DNA of 64,000 nt from Rhabditoides inermis (Eukaryota > Nematoda > Chromadorea > Rhabditida > Rhabditidae). Location of the stretch: the NCBI GenBank assembly GCA_963966185.1, contig CAWZYM010000151.1:1328501-1392500 (forward strand), written 5' to 3'. The notes below the pieces were generated by a model. It saw nothing but the letters and a program-made list of their open reading frames with translations, searched no databases and was not told where the DNA came from. Positions within the stretch are counted from its first letter, which is position 1. Every line of letters begins with the position of its first letter. The translations under genes and the position numbers were made by a program. Shown piece after piece: positions 10,032 through 21,461 of this stretch.

Positions 10032-13000
10032 ATGTCTGACGACAACTGGGTGGTTCGAGCAATCACTGTCGCTCCGTGCAGGAAGAGCGTAGGCTCCGGA
10101 ACACTCCGCATCGAGGTGAGCCGCGCGTTTTGACATATTAACTATTTATACGTTGATGTTGTTGTAAGTATTTTATAATTGTATGATTGCAGCCCGCTCT
10201 GCCCTCGAATGAAGACGAGCTTCCGGCTCAGCCGGCGCACCCGATGAGTCTGTGGTACGTCTCCGATGCCAACCCCGACCACAGACTCGAACTCAACGCC
10301 AACCAGTGGATACTCACAGTGCGTTTATATTTATTATTTTTGCTTTTATATTTTTATTAGGTTTGTTTACCTGTTTACTATAAAATCAAAAGACTAACAA
10401 TGAAAATATCACTTGGCTAGCTGGGCTCGCCGCGATTGACGATTGTTCTTGTATTTAGCATGTGTTCTCGTTGTAGGACGCGTGCGTGGTGCCTCATGGC
10501 CGCTCTGCCCCCGGTGCTCCCCCCGCCGACGCGTGCCGCGCGGTGCTGTTGCTGAAGCAGTCATGGGTGCTTAGTCACACATACGACTTCAACACCCAGA
10601 CCCTCCACAACCGATGGACACACGACACCCGACAGATGACCTTCGCCCGCATACTCGGCGTCGAGAACGAGTACAAGTGGGTCGGGGCACTGGTTTTGAG
10701 TATGGTACATGTTGTTAAGGATAATCAACAGAGTTACGAACGAACGAACAGTGGGTTATGAACGGGGTTACAAAAAATTAATAACAATTGTGATGTTGTC
10801 GATTGCAGGTCGTACGACATCTCTCTGACGGTGGAGCTTCGCGAGGGTCGGTCGATGGCCGAGCTGGCTGCCTTCCTCGCCCCCGCCAACCACACACCCA
10901 TGTACACCTACGGACGTGAGTGCGCCACGTTCGATATTTGGAACTCCACGGCGATGAGTGTTTCGTTAAAGTAGCGGTCAGTCTCTTCGAAACACTTCCG
11001 AATGCCTCCGAAACACTTCGGAATTGCCTTTCGAATCGCCCTCAGAACACTCCCGAATTGCCTTCGGAATACTTCCGAATACCCCCGAATACTTCGGAAT
11101 GCCTTGCTATGCCTTCGAAACACTCCCGAATGGCTTTCGAAGAGACTGACCGCACCTTAACTGTTTGGTAGTATTTATAAGCGGCTTCATCACGCATAAC
11201 TATTTATATTTATAACTCTTTTTAACGAAATACATTTTGTATAGCTAATATGATTGTTGTGTCGACTGCAGTAATTGTTGCAGACCACGCGATGACGACG
11301 CTGCACCACTACGGCCTCTCGCTGTCTGTCGTGCGCCCCATCCACCTCGACGAGCTGGGATACACGTTCCGATCGTTCGGCAAGGGACAGAGGTACGAGG
11401 AGCCGGACTGGGTGCGTCGTTGAGTCGTTGTGATTCGAGTTGTTGTTCTATAGAAAGTGTTCTTGCAGGTGCGCCCGAAGCTTGCCACTCGGCCCGCTCT
11501 GGTGGAGAACAAGCCAGTGGAGCAGGACAAGCAGACGTCCGCCAGCGAGGTGAGCAACACAGTATTACTCGATTACTCCAACCATTCCACATTCAGTCTG
11601 GCTGTTCGACTGGGCAGCTGACCCCGCGGCGCACTCCCGGCCGTCCGGACACTCCCGCCTCCCTGTCTGCCTCGGCTGCCCCGCACCCGCCCGCAGGTGA
11701 GGTTTTCATGAAGGCAATTATGTCGCTCTGCGTCTGCGCACTCGTCTAACAATTTTATGTTGAAGCGTATGCATATGCACATAGTCTTGGTGCAGCAAGA
11801 GTGGTTTTGAATAGGAGGTACGCATGAAGAAATAGACTTATTAGTTACTTCGGGCAATCCTTGTCATAATGATATAACGAAACGTACAGTTACGGTTAAA
11901 CTTATGGATGACTAGGAAATAGTGATGTCAAGAATATAACCGCTTCAGATGTGTGTGTGGATCTGGACAGCTCGGGAGATGAGGAGGGGGAGGGGGAGAA
12001 GACTGCTGCCCAGCCCCGGCCGAGGGAAATCAAGTACGAAGACGGCAGCACGGTGGGTCGATCGATGCGAGCTTATTGACAAACACACATGTGTAACCAC
12101 ACCACATCGTTGTGAGCACTGTAAACGTTTTGTGATGGAACATGGAACATTTTCTAATGCTGAATGATGCCGATGTATGCATGTATGCTTGATTTGATGG
12201 ATTTGTATTCAGATGACGCTGTCCGAGGATTCGGAGTTGTTCTGTCTGGAGCAGAACAAGTGGCTGAATGACACGGTGGTGAACGCGGCTCTCAAAAAGG
12301 AGTGGCTCGCGGCGAAGAGGATGGACAGGATAAAGAACGAAGAGTGAGTGGGGGATGGTGAGAGGTGGTGAAGGGGGGATGGTGAGAGGGGGGGGGAGCT
12401 GGGAGACGACTGACTGGGGTGTGGGGGATCGAGTTGATGTGTCGCTTGCAGCCCGTCGACGATCAAGCAGGTGCACCTTCTCTCGACGTACGAAGTGGCC
12501 AAGATCCGGAGGGAGTTTGACAAGGAGATCGTGCCCCGGCCGGACGGACCCGGAAGGGTGGCGGAGGTGAGAGGAGGGAGGGAGGGAGGGAGAGAGAGAG
12601 AGAGAGAGAGTCTATCAACCTGATTCCTACATATAATATCAGCATGATCGTTGATCGACCATCTTTGATGGGTGAACTTTGAGGATAATAGGTTGAATGA
12701 AATGCGTTTCAACAATCTTTCATAACTCCTGCGATGAAACAGCATGTAATTTTCCGTTAAAGTGACAATTTCACTTAAAAATGATATTATACTGATGAAA
12801 AGTTAACGGAAACATCAAATAACATGTACTAAACCTGAAAACTAGAACTTTTTTCATGCTTTTAAACTATTTTTTGACCCAAAAAATAGTTGATTTTGAA
12901 TGCTTTATGGGTAAAAAGAGAGGTTACATCACAGCTGAGTGTCTAAAACGTCTTGAATGACGGGAATTTTGAAATAAAATTTTTTATATGAAATTCAATT

Positions 13001-13165
13001 TCTAGCATAAACTGAAGTCGTAGAAGCCGATAAACATATCCTTATGTGATACGCATCTCGAGTTCAATAGTTATAGCCAAAATTTGAAAGCGCGCTAATT
13101 CAAAATTCAAAATTTTTCCGATTGCGGATTAATAAAATTGTCACTTTAACACAGCAGAAATCATC

Positions 13166-13219
<54 letters not shown>

Positions 13220-13539
13220 TTTTGAGATGGCTGATGTGCTGACGAAGAAGGTGTTGCGGGGGAAGAACAAGATGCGCGACGAGCATCTGAAGGTGTTCGA
13301 TCAACAGACCGAGTGGACGCTCCTCCCGGTCCACTACAACAACCACTGGTACGTACCCTCTCTCTCCCTCCTCTCTCTCCCCCCCCCCCCCCTCTTTCTC
13401 CCTATAACTGTGCCTTGTTGAGGATGCTGGTGGTGCTGCACGATGTTTGGCGGGCGGTCATTCCGAGCATCGGAGATTTCCCCGACGCACACGCCGAGTT
13501 CGAGGCGGACAGCAGGGTGGGTGGAGGGAGAGAGAGGGG

Positions 13540-13589
<50 letters not shown>

Positions 13590-14533
13590 TAGTTGCAGGT
13601 GAAGCTGGAGCAGCTGTTGTGCGAGGAGGATGACCACGCGTGGATGAGGGCTGACGGCAGGGGCTACGCCCACATCCTCTTCATGGGTCAGTTGCTAGTC
13701 GTGGCATTGCTCTCCCCTGTCACGGTATGCATCTTTTTCTCGATGACTGTACATATCTGAGTTTGTTTCGACAGTATTAGTCGCAGTCAGTTGCTTCAAA
13801 GAGACTGGCTGTTACGTAAGTGTTGTTGCTTCAGACTCGCTGGTGGCGTGCGACAAGAACCAGGACTCGATCATGCAGATCCACGAGCACCTCAACAAGG
13901 TGAGGGAGAGAGAGGGGGGGGGGAGAGGGGACCACCCACGTTGTCAGGTGATCCGCCGCTACTTGACGGCGCTGCTGCGCGTGCGCAACGACCTGCGGGA
14001 GGAGGTGGCGCACTTCTTCGCGCCCAGGCTGATGTGAGTGAGCATTCAGAGAGGATGTGCACAGCCATAGTGGTGTTCATGTAGCAGTGATTGTATTACA
14101 TGAACTCTGGGCGATAATAGTATGTGACTCATATCTCTGCCGTTACCGTTTTATAGTATGAGTTACAATATTAGTCACGTTGTGAATGGTGTTATTGATG
14201 ACGTATGTAGTATACTCTGCGCCAGAGCGATAGTTTTCGATCTACCACGCTTGCAGTTCGAAATACGGTGCCATAACCGTCTGCCTCTCTTGTTTGGCGC
14301 GCTATTGCCGAGCGCTGACTCTCCGTCTTCCTCTGATCTACCCCACCGCGCGCAACTTATTGCGTGCATTGAACTATATGTGTGATGTGAGTGATCGATA
14401 TTGAAGGATGCACCGTTGCTCGAACGAGGAGCTGCCCGACCAGTCAAACAACTATGACTGCGGGCTCTACGTGGTGGCGTATGCTCGCGCCTGCATGGCT
14501 CACGGAAGGAGCGCCCTGGTGAGTGGAAAGAGG

Positions 14534-14592
<59 letters not shown>

Positions 14593-14812
14593 CCGCCTTC
14601 TAGACCACGACCCGGACGAGCATCAAGAGCCCCATCAAGATCGCCTTCGACCTGTCGCCGCAGCAGAAGGAACAGATCGTGGATATGGTGAGTGGGCGGG
14701 GCCTGGGTGGACGGGGCTTGAATACGGTCAATTGCTGGTGGCGACGGGTCGCCGGAACCTGATCGAGTGGTTCGAGCAGGCGAGCGGAGGACGCAGACTT
14801 CACATTCCTGTG

Positions 14813-14877
<65 letters not shown>

Positions 14878-15361
14878 CCGCCTTCTAGACCACGACCCGG
14901 ACGAGCATCAAGAGCCCCATCAAGATCGCCTTCGACCTGTCGCCGCAGCAGAAGGAACAGATCGTGGATATGGTGAGTGGGCGGGGCCTGGGTGGACGGG
15001 GCTTGAATACGGTCAATTGCTGGTGGCGACGGGTCGCCGGAACCTGATCGAGTGGTTCGAGCAGGCGAGCGGAGGACGCAGACTTCACATTCCTGTGAGT
15101 AGAGAGAGAGAGAGAGAGAGAGTCATATGTTGAGGCTGGTGGTCGCGCGAGGCGCCCGGTGGCCGCTGTGCCTGCCCCGGCTTGTCCCGTCCCCGCATTC
15201 GCTCCCTCTGCTCCCGTCGCCCCTGTCATCTCCCCTGCCGACGGTACGGCTACCTTTTCATTGTTGTATTTTTGTTTCGTATCCTTTCATTATCCGTGTT
15301 TCCTCACTCGTTTCTTTCAGACATGTTCTATCTGGAGAGCTTCTCCGGAATGAGCATGTGA
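10032..15361 (+). CDS. ULP/SENP-family SUMO protease-like cysteine protease
   Basis: About twenty exons encode roughly 700 aa. After a conserved-looking N-terminal half (exons to about 11700) comes an acidic stretch with VCVDLDSSGDEE, which fits a SUMO-interacting motif. The catalytic region follows: KWLNDTVVNAAL (like the ULP1 WLND block), LPVHYNNHW with the catalytic His, DSLVACD with the catalytic Asp, and PDQSNNYDCGLYVVAY with the oxyanion Gln and nucleophile Cys. All triad residues are present. Long segments between the His and Cys blocks resemble the SENP6/7 (ULP2) branch. It would remove SUMO from proteins, probably in the nucleus. The C-terminus is Pro/Ala-rich and ends FYLESFSGMSM. 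Odd features: two TTAA MITEs sit in introns, and exons near 14602-14814 are exactly duplicated at 14887-15099, which keeps frame if both copies are spliced. Confidence 0.75.
10966..11160. mobile_element. TTAA-flanked MITE with TTCGGAA inner repeats
   Basis: TTAA at 10966 and at 11157 flank ends that are inverted copies: GCGGTCAGTCTCTTCGAAA on the left and TTTCGAAGAGACTGACCGC on the right. The 195 bp interior is a run of short blocks such as TTCGAAACACTTCCGAATGC and CTTCGGAAT. It lies in an intron of the SUMO-protease-like gene. A TTAA target duplication is typical of piggyBac-type insertion. A related copy is at about 63239-63379. Confidence 0.7.
12757..13149. mobile_element. TTAA-flanked MITE, second family
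   Basis: The ends are TTAAAGTGACAATTT on the left and its exact reverse complement AAATTGTCACTTTAA on the right, 393 bp in total, AT-rich and without an ORF. It sits in an intron of the SUMO-protease-like gene directly before a TA microsatellite. The terminal TTAA suggests a piggyBac-like non-autonomous element. Confidence 0.65.
13169..13219. repeat. (TA)n microsatellite
   Basis: About 25 TA units immediately upstream of the exon that encodes the catalytic-His block of the SUMO-protease-like gene. It is close to the acceptor, so length changes could affect splicing. Confidence 0.95.
14577..15120 (+). repeat. Exact tandem duplication of about 285 bp including exons
   Basis: The block from about 14587 to 14871 (an exon starting ACCACGACCCGGACGAGC, an intron, an exon ending CTTCACATTCCT, then a GA array) is repeated with an offset of 285 bp at about 14872-15120, and I found no mismatch in the exon and intron parts. 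Both copies begin and end in phase 0. It is either a very recent unequal-exchange duplication seeded by the GA arrays or an assembly artefact. Confidence 0.85.
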
Positions 15362-15725
15362 GGAGACGGCTGGCGTAGAGGAGAGGTGATCCTGATCATT
15401 GGTCGTCTTATTTGTTCTCATCTCACTGTTATGAATCTCTCACTATTATGAACACTGTAACCCGCGAGTTTACCCACTGACCTCTCCACTCGTGTCTGTA
15501 TTTCGAATTCATGTTCTTTACTCTATTCACACTGTCCTGTTGAGTTGAGCTTTTTTCGTTAACTGTTCATCTATCCCGGAAGTTGTTATGTTGTTGTTCT
15601 CGTTTCAAGATAAACTGCTAATTTTCATTCTTGGGGAAAGGCGAGTCGAGGAATCGAGGAAAAGTGTTGCGACCGAAGATGTGGAATACGATATTTTCTG
15701 TGGAAATTCTGGCTCTCGTCTCTCG

Positions 15726-15953
15726 TTACACATACACATTCTCCAAACAGACGTCTCCAACATCCTCAATATGCTCTTCTGTGGGCTGCTCTTTCTCCCC
15801 CTGCTTCAAATATGCAATGAGAACACGTTCGCTTGGACCTACCTTTCCCTCTTCCTTCTGCCCCTCCCTCTCCCCCTCCTCCTTGTCTAGAGTGGCAGCG
15901 GGGCTGGGTCCAATGGGTGCAAGAGGTAAGACGGCCGTCTCCGTCTCCAACAT
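15726..15953 (-). CDS. Possible small acidic protein exons (uncertain)
   Basis: On the minus strand an open frame (MLETETAVLPLAPIGPSPAA, TLDKEEGEREGQKEEGK) joins by a good GT-AG intron to GEKEQPTEEHIEDVGDVC and a stop at 15726. The peptide is strongly acidic and low in complexity. Upstream exons are not resolved: the open frame continues upstream as DEVDEE to a possible acceptor near 15975. I do not recognise a family. It could be the 3' end of a longer gene or chance. Confidence 0.3.
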   Translation of the reverse strand: MLETETAVLPLAPIGPSPAATLDKEEGEREGQKEEGKVGPSERVLIAYLKQGEKEQPTEEHIEDVGDVCLENVYV

Positions 15954-16194
15954 CTCCTCATCCACCTCGTCCTCGGTGTGTTTCTGTTTACTTTATTTCT
16001 ATGTGAATGTGATACATTATTTCCGTGTGTAACAGAAACCATTTCGAGAGCCTGCTCGCTTGTACATGTCTCAATTAGAAATCGTTTCGGTCATTGTTTT
16101 CCAAATCGAGACAATCAGTACAAGCCAACTACTCTTACAAAGGAGTACTGAAAAGATAATTTGAGATTTATTTGAGACTGTATCCTGAAAACAC

Positions 16195-16730
16195 GCAAAA
16201 AACATGTGTCCGGAAAGCACAAAATGTGTTCGAAACACAGAATGTGTCCGGAAAGCACAGAATGTGTTCGAAAAACAGAATGTGTCCGGAAAGCACAAAA
16301 TGTGTTCGAAACACAAAATGTATCCTGAACACAAAATATGTGTGAAACACAGAATGTGTCCGGAAAGCACAAAACGTGTTTGAAACACAGAATGTGTCCT
16401 GAAAGCACAAAATGTGTTGGAAACACAGAATGTGTCCGGAAAGCACAAAACGTGTTTGAAACACAGAATGTGTCCTGAAAGCACAAAATGTGTTCGAAAC
16501 ACAGAATGTGTCCGGAAAGCACAAAACGTGTTTGAAACACAGAATGTGTCCTAAAAGCACAAAATGTGTTCGAAACACAGAATGTGTCCTGAAAGCACAA
16601 AATGTTTTCGAAACACAAAATGTATCCTGAACACAAAATATGTGTGAAACACAGAATGTGTCCTGAAAGCACAAAATGTGTTCGAACCACAGAACGTGCC
16701 CGAAAAGCACAAAATGTCTTCGAAGTATGT

Positions 16731-16733
<3 letters not shown>
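16195..16733. repeat. Minisatellite with 30-35 bp units
   Basis: About 16 imperfect units built from GAATGTGTCCGGAAAGCACA and AAATGTGTTCGAAACACA modules. The modules alternate and diverge slightly (variants CCTGAAAGC, AACGTGTTTGAAAC, GTATCCTGAACAC). All frames stay open on the minus strand simply because of the period, so long ORFs here are not genes. It is followed directly by a CT microsatellite at 16735-16777. Confidence 0.9.
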
Positions 16734-16780
<47 letters not shown>

Positions 16781-17025
16781 GACATCCCCTCGAAAACTAC
16801 AAGAAAAGGGAAGAGAGACTAATGAAACCGTTTATGAATTTATTAAACAACACATCACGTAGTGACAAATGAGGTCACGCATACAAATATTGTACGACTT
16901 GATCACCGGAAGTGCGTATACGACACCCTATAGGGCGAACTGAAAAAGAAGAAGAAAATACACTGGAAAATGTACAACGGGAAGCTATGGGATCGCTCAT
17001 CCCTATATCACAGAGGTGTCATGAC

Positions 17026-18517
17026 TCAAAAGTCGCCGCCGAGTGCGGGCTTTGCCTTGGAGATTCCTAGGATGGCGCGGGTGGTGAATATCTTGAAGGG
17101 GCGGCGGCGCGGGGTCGAGGCGGAAGGTGGGGGAGGGAGGCTCTCTTTCTCCGTGGCCGCCTTCTCGACCGCGTCTCCCAGTCCCGGCAGCAGATCGTGC
17201 AGGTTCTCGCACTCCCCGCTATCCACATTGGGAATGAAGTGCCCGCAGCAGCACATACACTTGCCCGCGCCAGTGCTGTAATGAGGGAACATTGTTTAAT
17301 CTACAGTTCATTTAGGATATGTTTAATTTAAATGTTTTACTCTCGAAACGTTGGTAGTAACTTTGATTCGATAGAAACATTAGAGCTAGAGGTAAGTTCC
17401 TAAAAACAATCCAATACATTCTTTTCACTGGCTCACCTGACACAAGTGGTTCCGTGAAGTAGCTCTCCCACGAAGCCAATTTTCTCGGCGAACGCGACCT
17501 GGTGCTGCTGGTTCACCTGCATCTTCCTGGCGGGCATGACGCGGAATCGCATGCCGAACGGGCTGCGCAGCGCATCCTCCATCCTCGCCGCTCCAGCCAT
17601 CTGCTGGCGCGGTCCGCTCGACGGGCCGGAACGACGCTGCCCGAACGGTCCGCGGAACGGTCCGGATCCGAAAGGCTCGTCACCCTGGCGCACGAACGGT
17701 CCGTACTGCACTCCAGGTCCGAAAGACGATGGTCCCCGTTCACCGCGACGGGGTCCGGGTCCGACGGGTTCATCATCCTTGAGTACGAAAGGTCCGTATA
17801 GCACTCCATGTCCAAAAGACGAAGGTCCAGGTTCATTGCGACGAGGTCCGGGTTCGACGGGCTCGTCATCTTTGCGTACGAAGGGTCCGTATTGGACTCC
17901 AGGTCCGAAAGACGAAGGTCCATCGCGACGAGGTCCGGGTCCGAAAAACATGTCACCCAGCGGTCCGAAAGGTCCCTGTTGAGGTCCGGGTACGAACGGA
18001 GAAGGACCATGACCATTGCGACGAGGTCCGAGTCCGAAAGGCATGTCACCCTGGGGTCCGAAGGGTCCCTGATGGGATCCGGGTCCGAACCGAGAGGATC
18101 CGCGTCCACCGCGGCGAAGTCCGGGTCCGAATGGCATGTCACCGTGGGGTCCGAAGGGTCCGTTGTGGGGTCCGGGTCCGAAGGGCATATCACTCTGGGG
18201 TCCGAAGGGTCCCTGCTGGGGTCCGAGTCCGAACCGAGAGGGTCCGCGTCCACCGCGGCGGGGTCCAGGTCCAAATGGCATATCACCTTGGGGTCCGAAG
18301 GGTCCGTTGTGGGGTCCGGGTCCAAATGGAGAGGGTCCACGACCACCGCGACGTGGTCCCTGCACGAAGGGCTCGTCTCCCTGGGGTCCGAAGAACCTGT
18401 TCTCATCGTCTCTCGGGTAGAATCCGGCATGTCTCTTGGATCGGGAAGACGCGGGTTTCATCGATTCTGCACGCATGTTCCACAGCTCATCGATTACTTC
18501 CTGAAAGGGAGAGAATT

Positions 18518-18557
<40 letters not shown>

Positions 18558-18747
18558 GCCTTGTGCTGTCCGTCGTGGATCATCTGCCTGAGCTGGCGTC
18601 TCTTTCCGAGGGAGAGGAACATGGGCGGCGGGCAGCCTCCCTTCACTTCGCTCACCACGCAAGCCTGCTGGTCCGCACACGACTCGAAGATAGGACGGAC
18701 CTCCTTCTGCCTGAAAAGTGAGGGTGAAGAGGAGAGAGAGAGGGGAA

Positions 18748-18801
<54 letters not shown>

Positions 18802-19277
18802 GATAGAGAGAGAATCGCGCGCACCGGCACATCCGTCCATGCGTGTTGGTCTGGTTGCGGGTGCGGCACTGGAATGAGCGTGCGCACCGCCCGCACATGG
18901 GGGGCGCTCCCCTCTCCTCGAAGTCGAACTGCACCACGGAGAGACGCTCCGCCACCTTCGCCTTCACGAACTGAAAGTGTATTCATGCTCCATGATTCCC
19001 AAATGTTTTATTTTGTACCCAATGGGCAATGGTGCAATGGAAGGTGCATTTTCGGGGCTCTGTGGGTTCCGGCGCTACTCTGTGAATGATCCATGTTTTG
19101 AGTTATGATCACATAACGCGATACCGGACAAATTTTGAATTGAATTAAATTGTGGGTTATTATTTTCTCAGCAACTGTGTTTTTGCAACTCGAATCAAGA
19201 TGCTGCTGCAATTCGAGTGTCATTGTCTTTTTCACGACACCCCACTCCTAGATCGAATGTCGAGTGGGTTTAATCGC

Positions 19278-19328
<51 letters not shown>

Positions 19329-20364
19329 ACTCCATTGTGGGCTCGCTCTCTGTTTGCGCAAACCAATAGGTGGAAAAACACGAGTGCTATGATGCGCACG
19401 CGTCTCGTCGCCAAACACCAATGGGTAAGAGGCTCAGTCGCGCGAGTGAAAAGTGCGAGGTGAATCGTTAAAAGTACAGTGGCGACTTATTTTGAACTCT
19501 TGACCTCGCTGGTTCGAGTCCTGTCTACGTCGAATGTTTTGCATGAGTGGTAATACGCGTTCAAGAGAGCTAGTTGCAGAATTAAGTCGCCAGTGTTCCT
19601 TTCAACATTGATCTGACCTTCTTCATGTACTCGGGCCACTGTGGCAGCGTGGGAATCAGCTGACACGACGCGGGCAGCGAAGACACGTTCTGCGACGGCC
19701 ACCAGCACTTCACCTGAAATTTTTTTAGTAGTAAACTTTGTTCTGATTGATTATCAATGTTGTTGGATACAGTTGAGCATAGCAGAGATGTGTTGAATTG
19801 AATTGAATTGAATTGAACAGTTGAGCAAATGTGCAAATGTGAATGATCTCACGCTGAGAAGATTCGAGCCATTGTTAATTGTATAATTGTTTTGTTCTGA
19901 TTTACATGAGAGGTGTAGTTGGTTACAGTGGATGATCAAATGTAAATAATCCCACCTTCTCCCACTCGTTCCACTTTCCGCACATGTCTCCCCTTCCGCC
20001 GGGTCCGGGCGGGGGAGGGAACGGCCTCCTGCCGGGAGGGAACGGTCCCGGAACGGGAAGGGGCAAGCGTCCCCTGCCGCCGGGAGGTCCCCAGCGGCCG
20101 CCCGGCTTCCAGTTGCCCAGCTTGTCCTCCTTCTTATCCTTGTTCTCGTTGAACTCCTTCTCTTCGGGAATGTCCTCTCCCTCAGCGAGAGGCGGCGGCG
20201 GGGAAGGGAGGAGAGGGTCCTTCTGCTCCTGCTCCTCCTTCTGCTCCTTCTGCTCCTCCTCATCCGAACCAGACTCTTCAGAGTTATCGTCAGTGGGCAG
20301 GGAGAAAGACGGCAGTGCGGCGGCTCCTTCTGCCTCGGAGAGGTTGAATCCTGAATGTTAGAGT

Positions 20365-20399
<35 letters not shown>

Positions 20400-20791
20400 G
20401 GGAGAAATGCTCGTACCTCTCTCTTGCTCCTTCTTCTCCACCTCGACGGCGGGGATCTTCGGGGGAATCATGCTTATCACAGTGAGCAGCTCCGAATCCT
20501 CATCGAAGCCCTCCAGATTGCCGGGGTGCTGAACAGGAATTCATAAACGTTTTAGAAACTTCACAAGGATACGTCAGACAAGAAAGTCTCTGAACAGTGA
20601 CAAAAAAGGATTGGCATGGTCATTCAAACTCCATTTTGTTATGTTTTTACCAAATCATGAATAAAGAAGATGAATGAAAGTCGCACATTGCAACATCGTA
20701 CAAGGTGAACAATTGTGAATTCAAAATTGCCACTCACGATGTTTTGCGCGTGGACTGCGCATAGCGCAGCGAGTAGTAGAGCGAGCCGCAT
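17026..20791 (-). CDS. Secreted Cys-rich protein with long Gly/Pro/Phe repeats
   Basis: Eight exons encode about 730 aa. The start at 20791 opens a signal peptide (MRLALLLAALCAVHAQ). Next is an acidic stretch rich in Glu/Gln/Lys (EEEQKEQKEEQEQK) and a Gly/Pro/Arg segment. A Cys-rich region follows (CGKWNEWEKVKCWWPS, MCGRCARSFQCRTRNQ, CADQQACV, GGCPPP). Then comes a block of about 15 imperfect repeats such as FGPQGDMPFGPGPRRGGRGP, and finally a Cys-rich tail (KCMCCCGHFIPNVDSGECE) ending LGGDF. This points to an extracellular matrix, cuticle or eggshell-type structural protein; I do not recognise the family. One intron starts with GC (18559) instead of GT. A TTATAAGG string lies about 30 bp upstream of the start. 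Confidence 0.65.
18730..18811. repeat. GA microsatellite in intron
   Basis: GA repeat separating two Cys-rich exons of the secreted repeat protein; CT on its coding strand. A second array at 18516-18555 lies in the next intron. Confidence 0.85.
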
Positions 20792-21217
20792 CCTCCCACT
20801 GACATCTATCCGCCTCCCTCCCCTTATAAGGGCCTCGCAGCGTTGCTGATCTACTCGAATCGCCTCTTTGAGATCGCCCAGGGGCTCTCTTCGAACCGCG
20901 TCACTGTCTGTCTCTCTTCAAACAGTGCGCTCTCTCGCGTGTCTCTATTATTTGAGCACGAGTGACCCGAGGGAGAGAGAGGTGAGCCGGTGAGAGTCTT
21001 AACTTAACCGTCGCGCGAGCACTGATCAGACACATTTCCGCGTCTCCGCGTGAATAGAAAAAATGAACGTGCGGTCGCGCAAGCTTATTTTCTTGCTATA
21101 TAATTACGGTAAGAGTTCGTGAAATCGAGTACATTTTAGTTTTCGACGCAATCTGAGGTGTACTATACCTTTTATAAAACTCATTATACGCCAGGAAAAA
21201 GTTTATGCAAACAATAT
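20792..21217. other. Intergenic, upstream of the secreted repeat protein
   Basis: A 426 bp gap with no coding exon. It includes the palindrome CCCTTATAAGGG at about 20820-20831, a plausible core promoter element for the minus-strand gene starting at 20791. Confidence 0.4.
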
Positions 21218-21406
21218 TCACCACGCCACACTCGTTACACTAATCGTTCTTTTCTTGTTCCTCCAGCACAGCTTCGTTCCGATTTCTGATCGCAGGGAGC
21301 GACTCTGGATCAACACGGAAGTCGTCTGCGCGAGGAGGGAGCCACACATGAACAGATAGTACTGAAATCCAACTTGACTCCCTCTCTCTCTCCCTCTCTC
21401 TCTCCC

Positions 21407-21461
<55 letters not shown>

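Noticed and set aside
16195..16733. CRISPR array look-alike
   Set aside because: Repeats are contiguous and imperfect with no unique spacers, and the genome is eukaryotic.
16115..16785. Long minus-strand ORFs (190-205 aa) over the minisatellite
   Set aside because: All frames stay open with the same FCAFRTHSVF-like period; this is the tandem repeat translated, with no start context or splice structure.
17808..18806. A 332 aa plus-strand ORF antisense to the Gly/Pro repeat gene
   Set aside because: It mirrors the repeat exon on the other strand; the minus-strand frame has signal peptide, Cys blocks and consistent splicing.
19421..19545. Possible tRNA or SINE (GGTTCGAGTCC near 19510)
   Set aside because: The B box looks good but the A box and stems do not; it lies in an intron and is probably a decayed tRNA-derived fragment.
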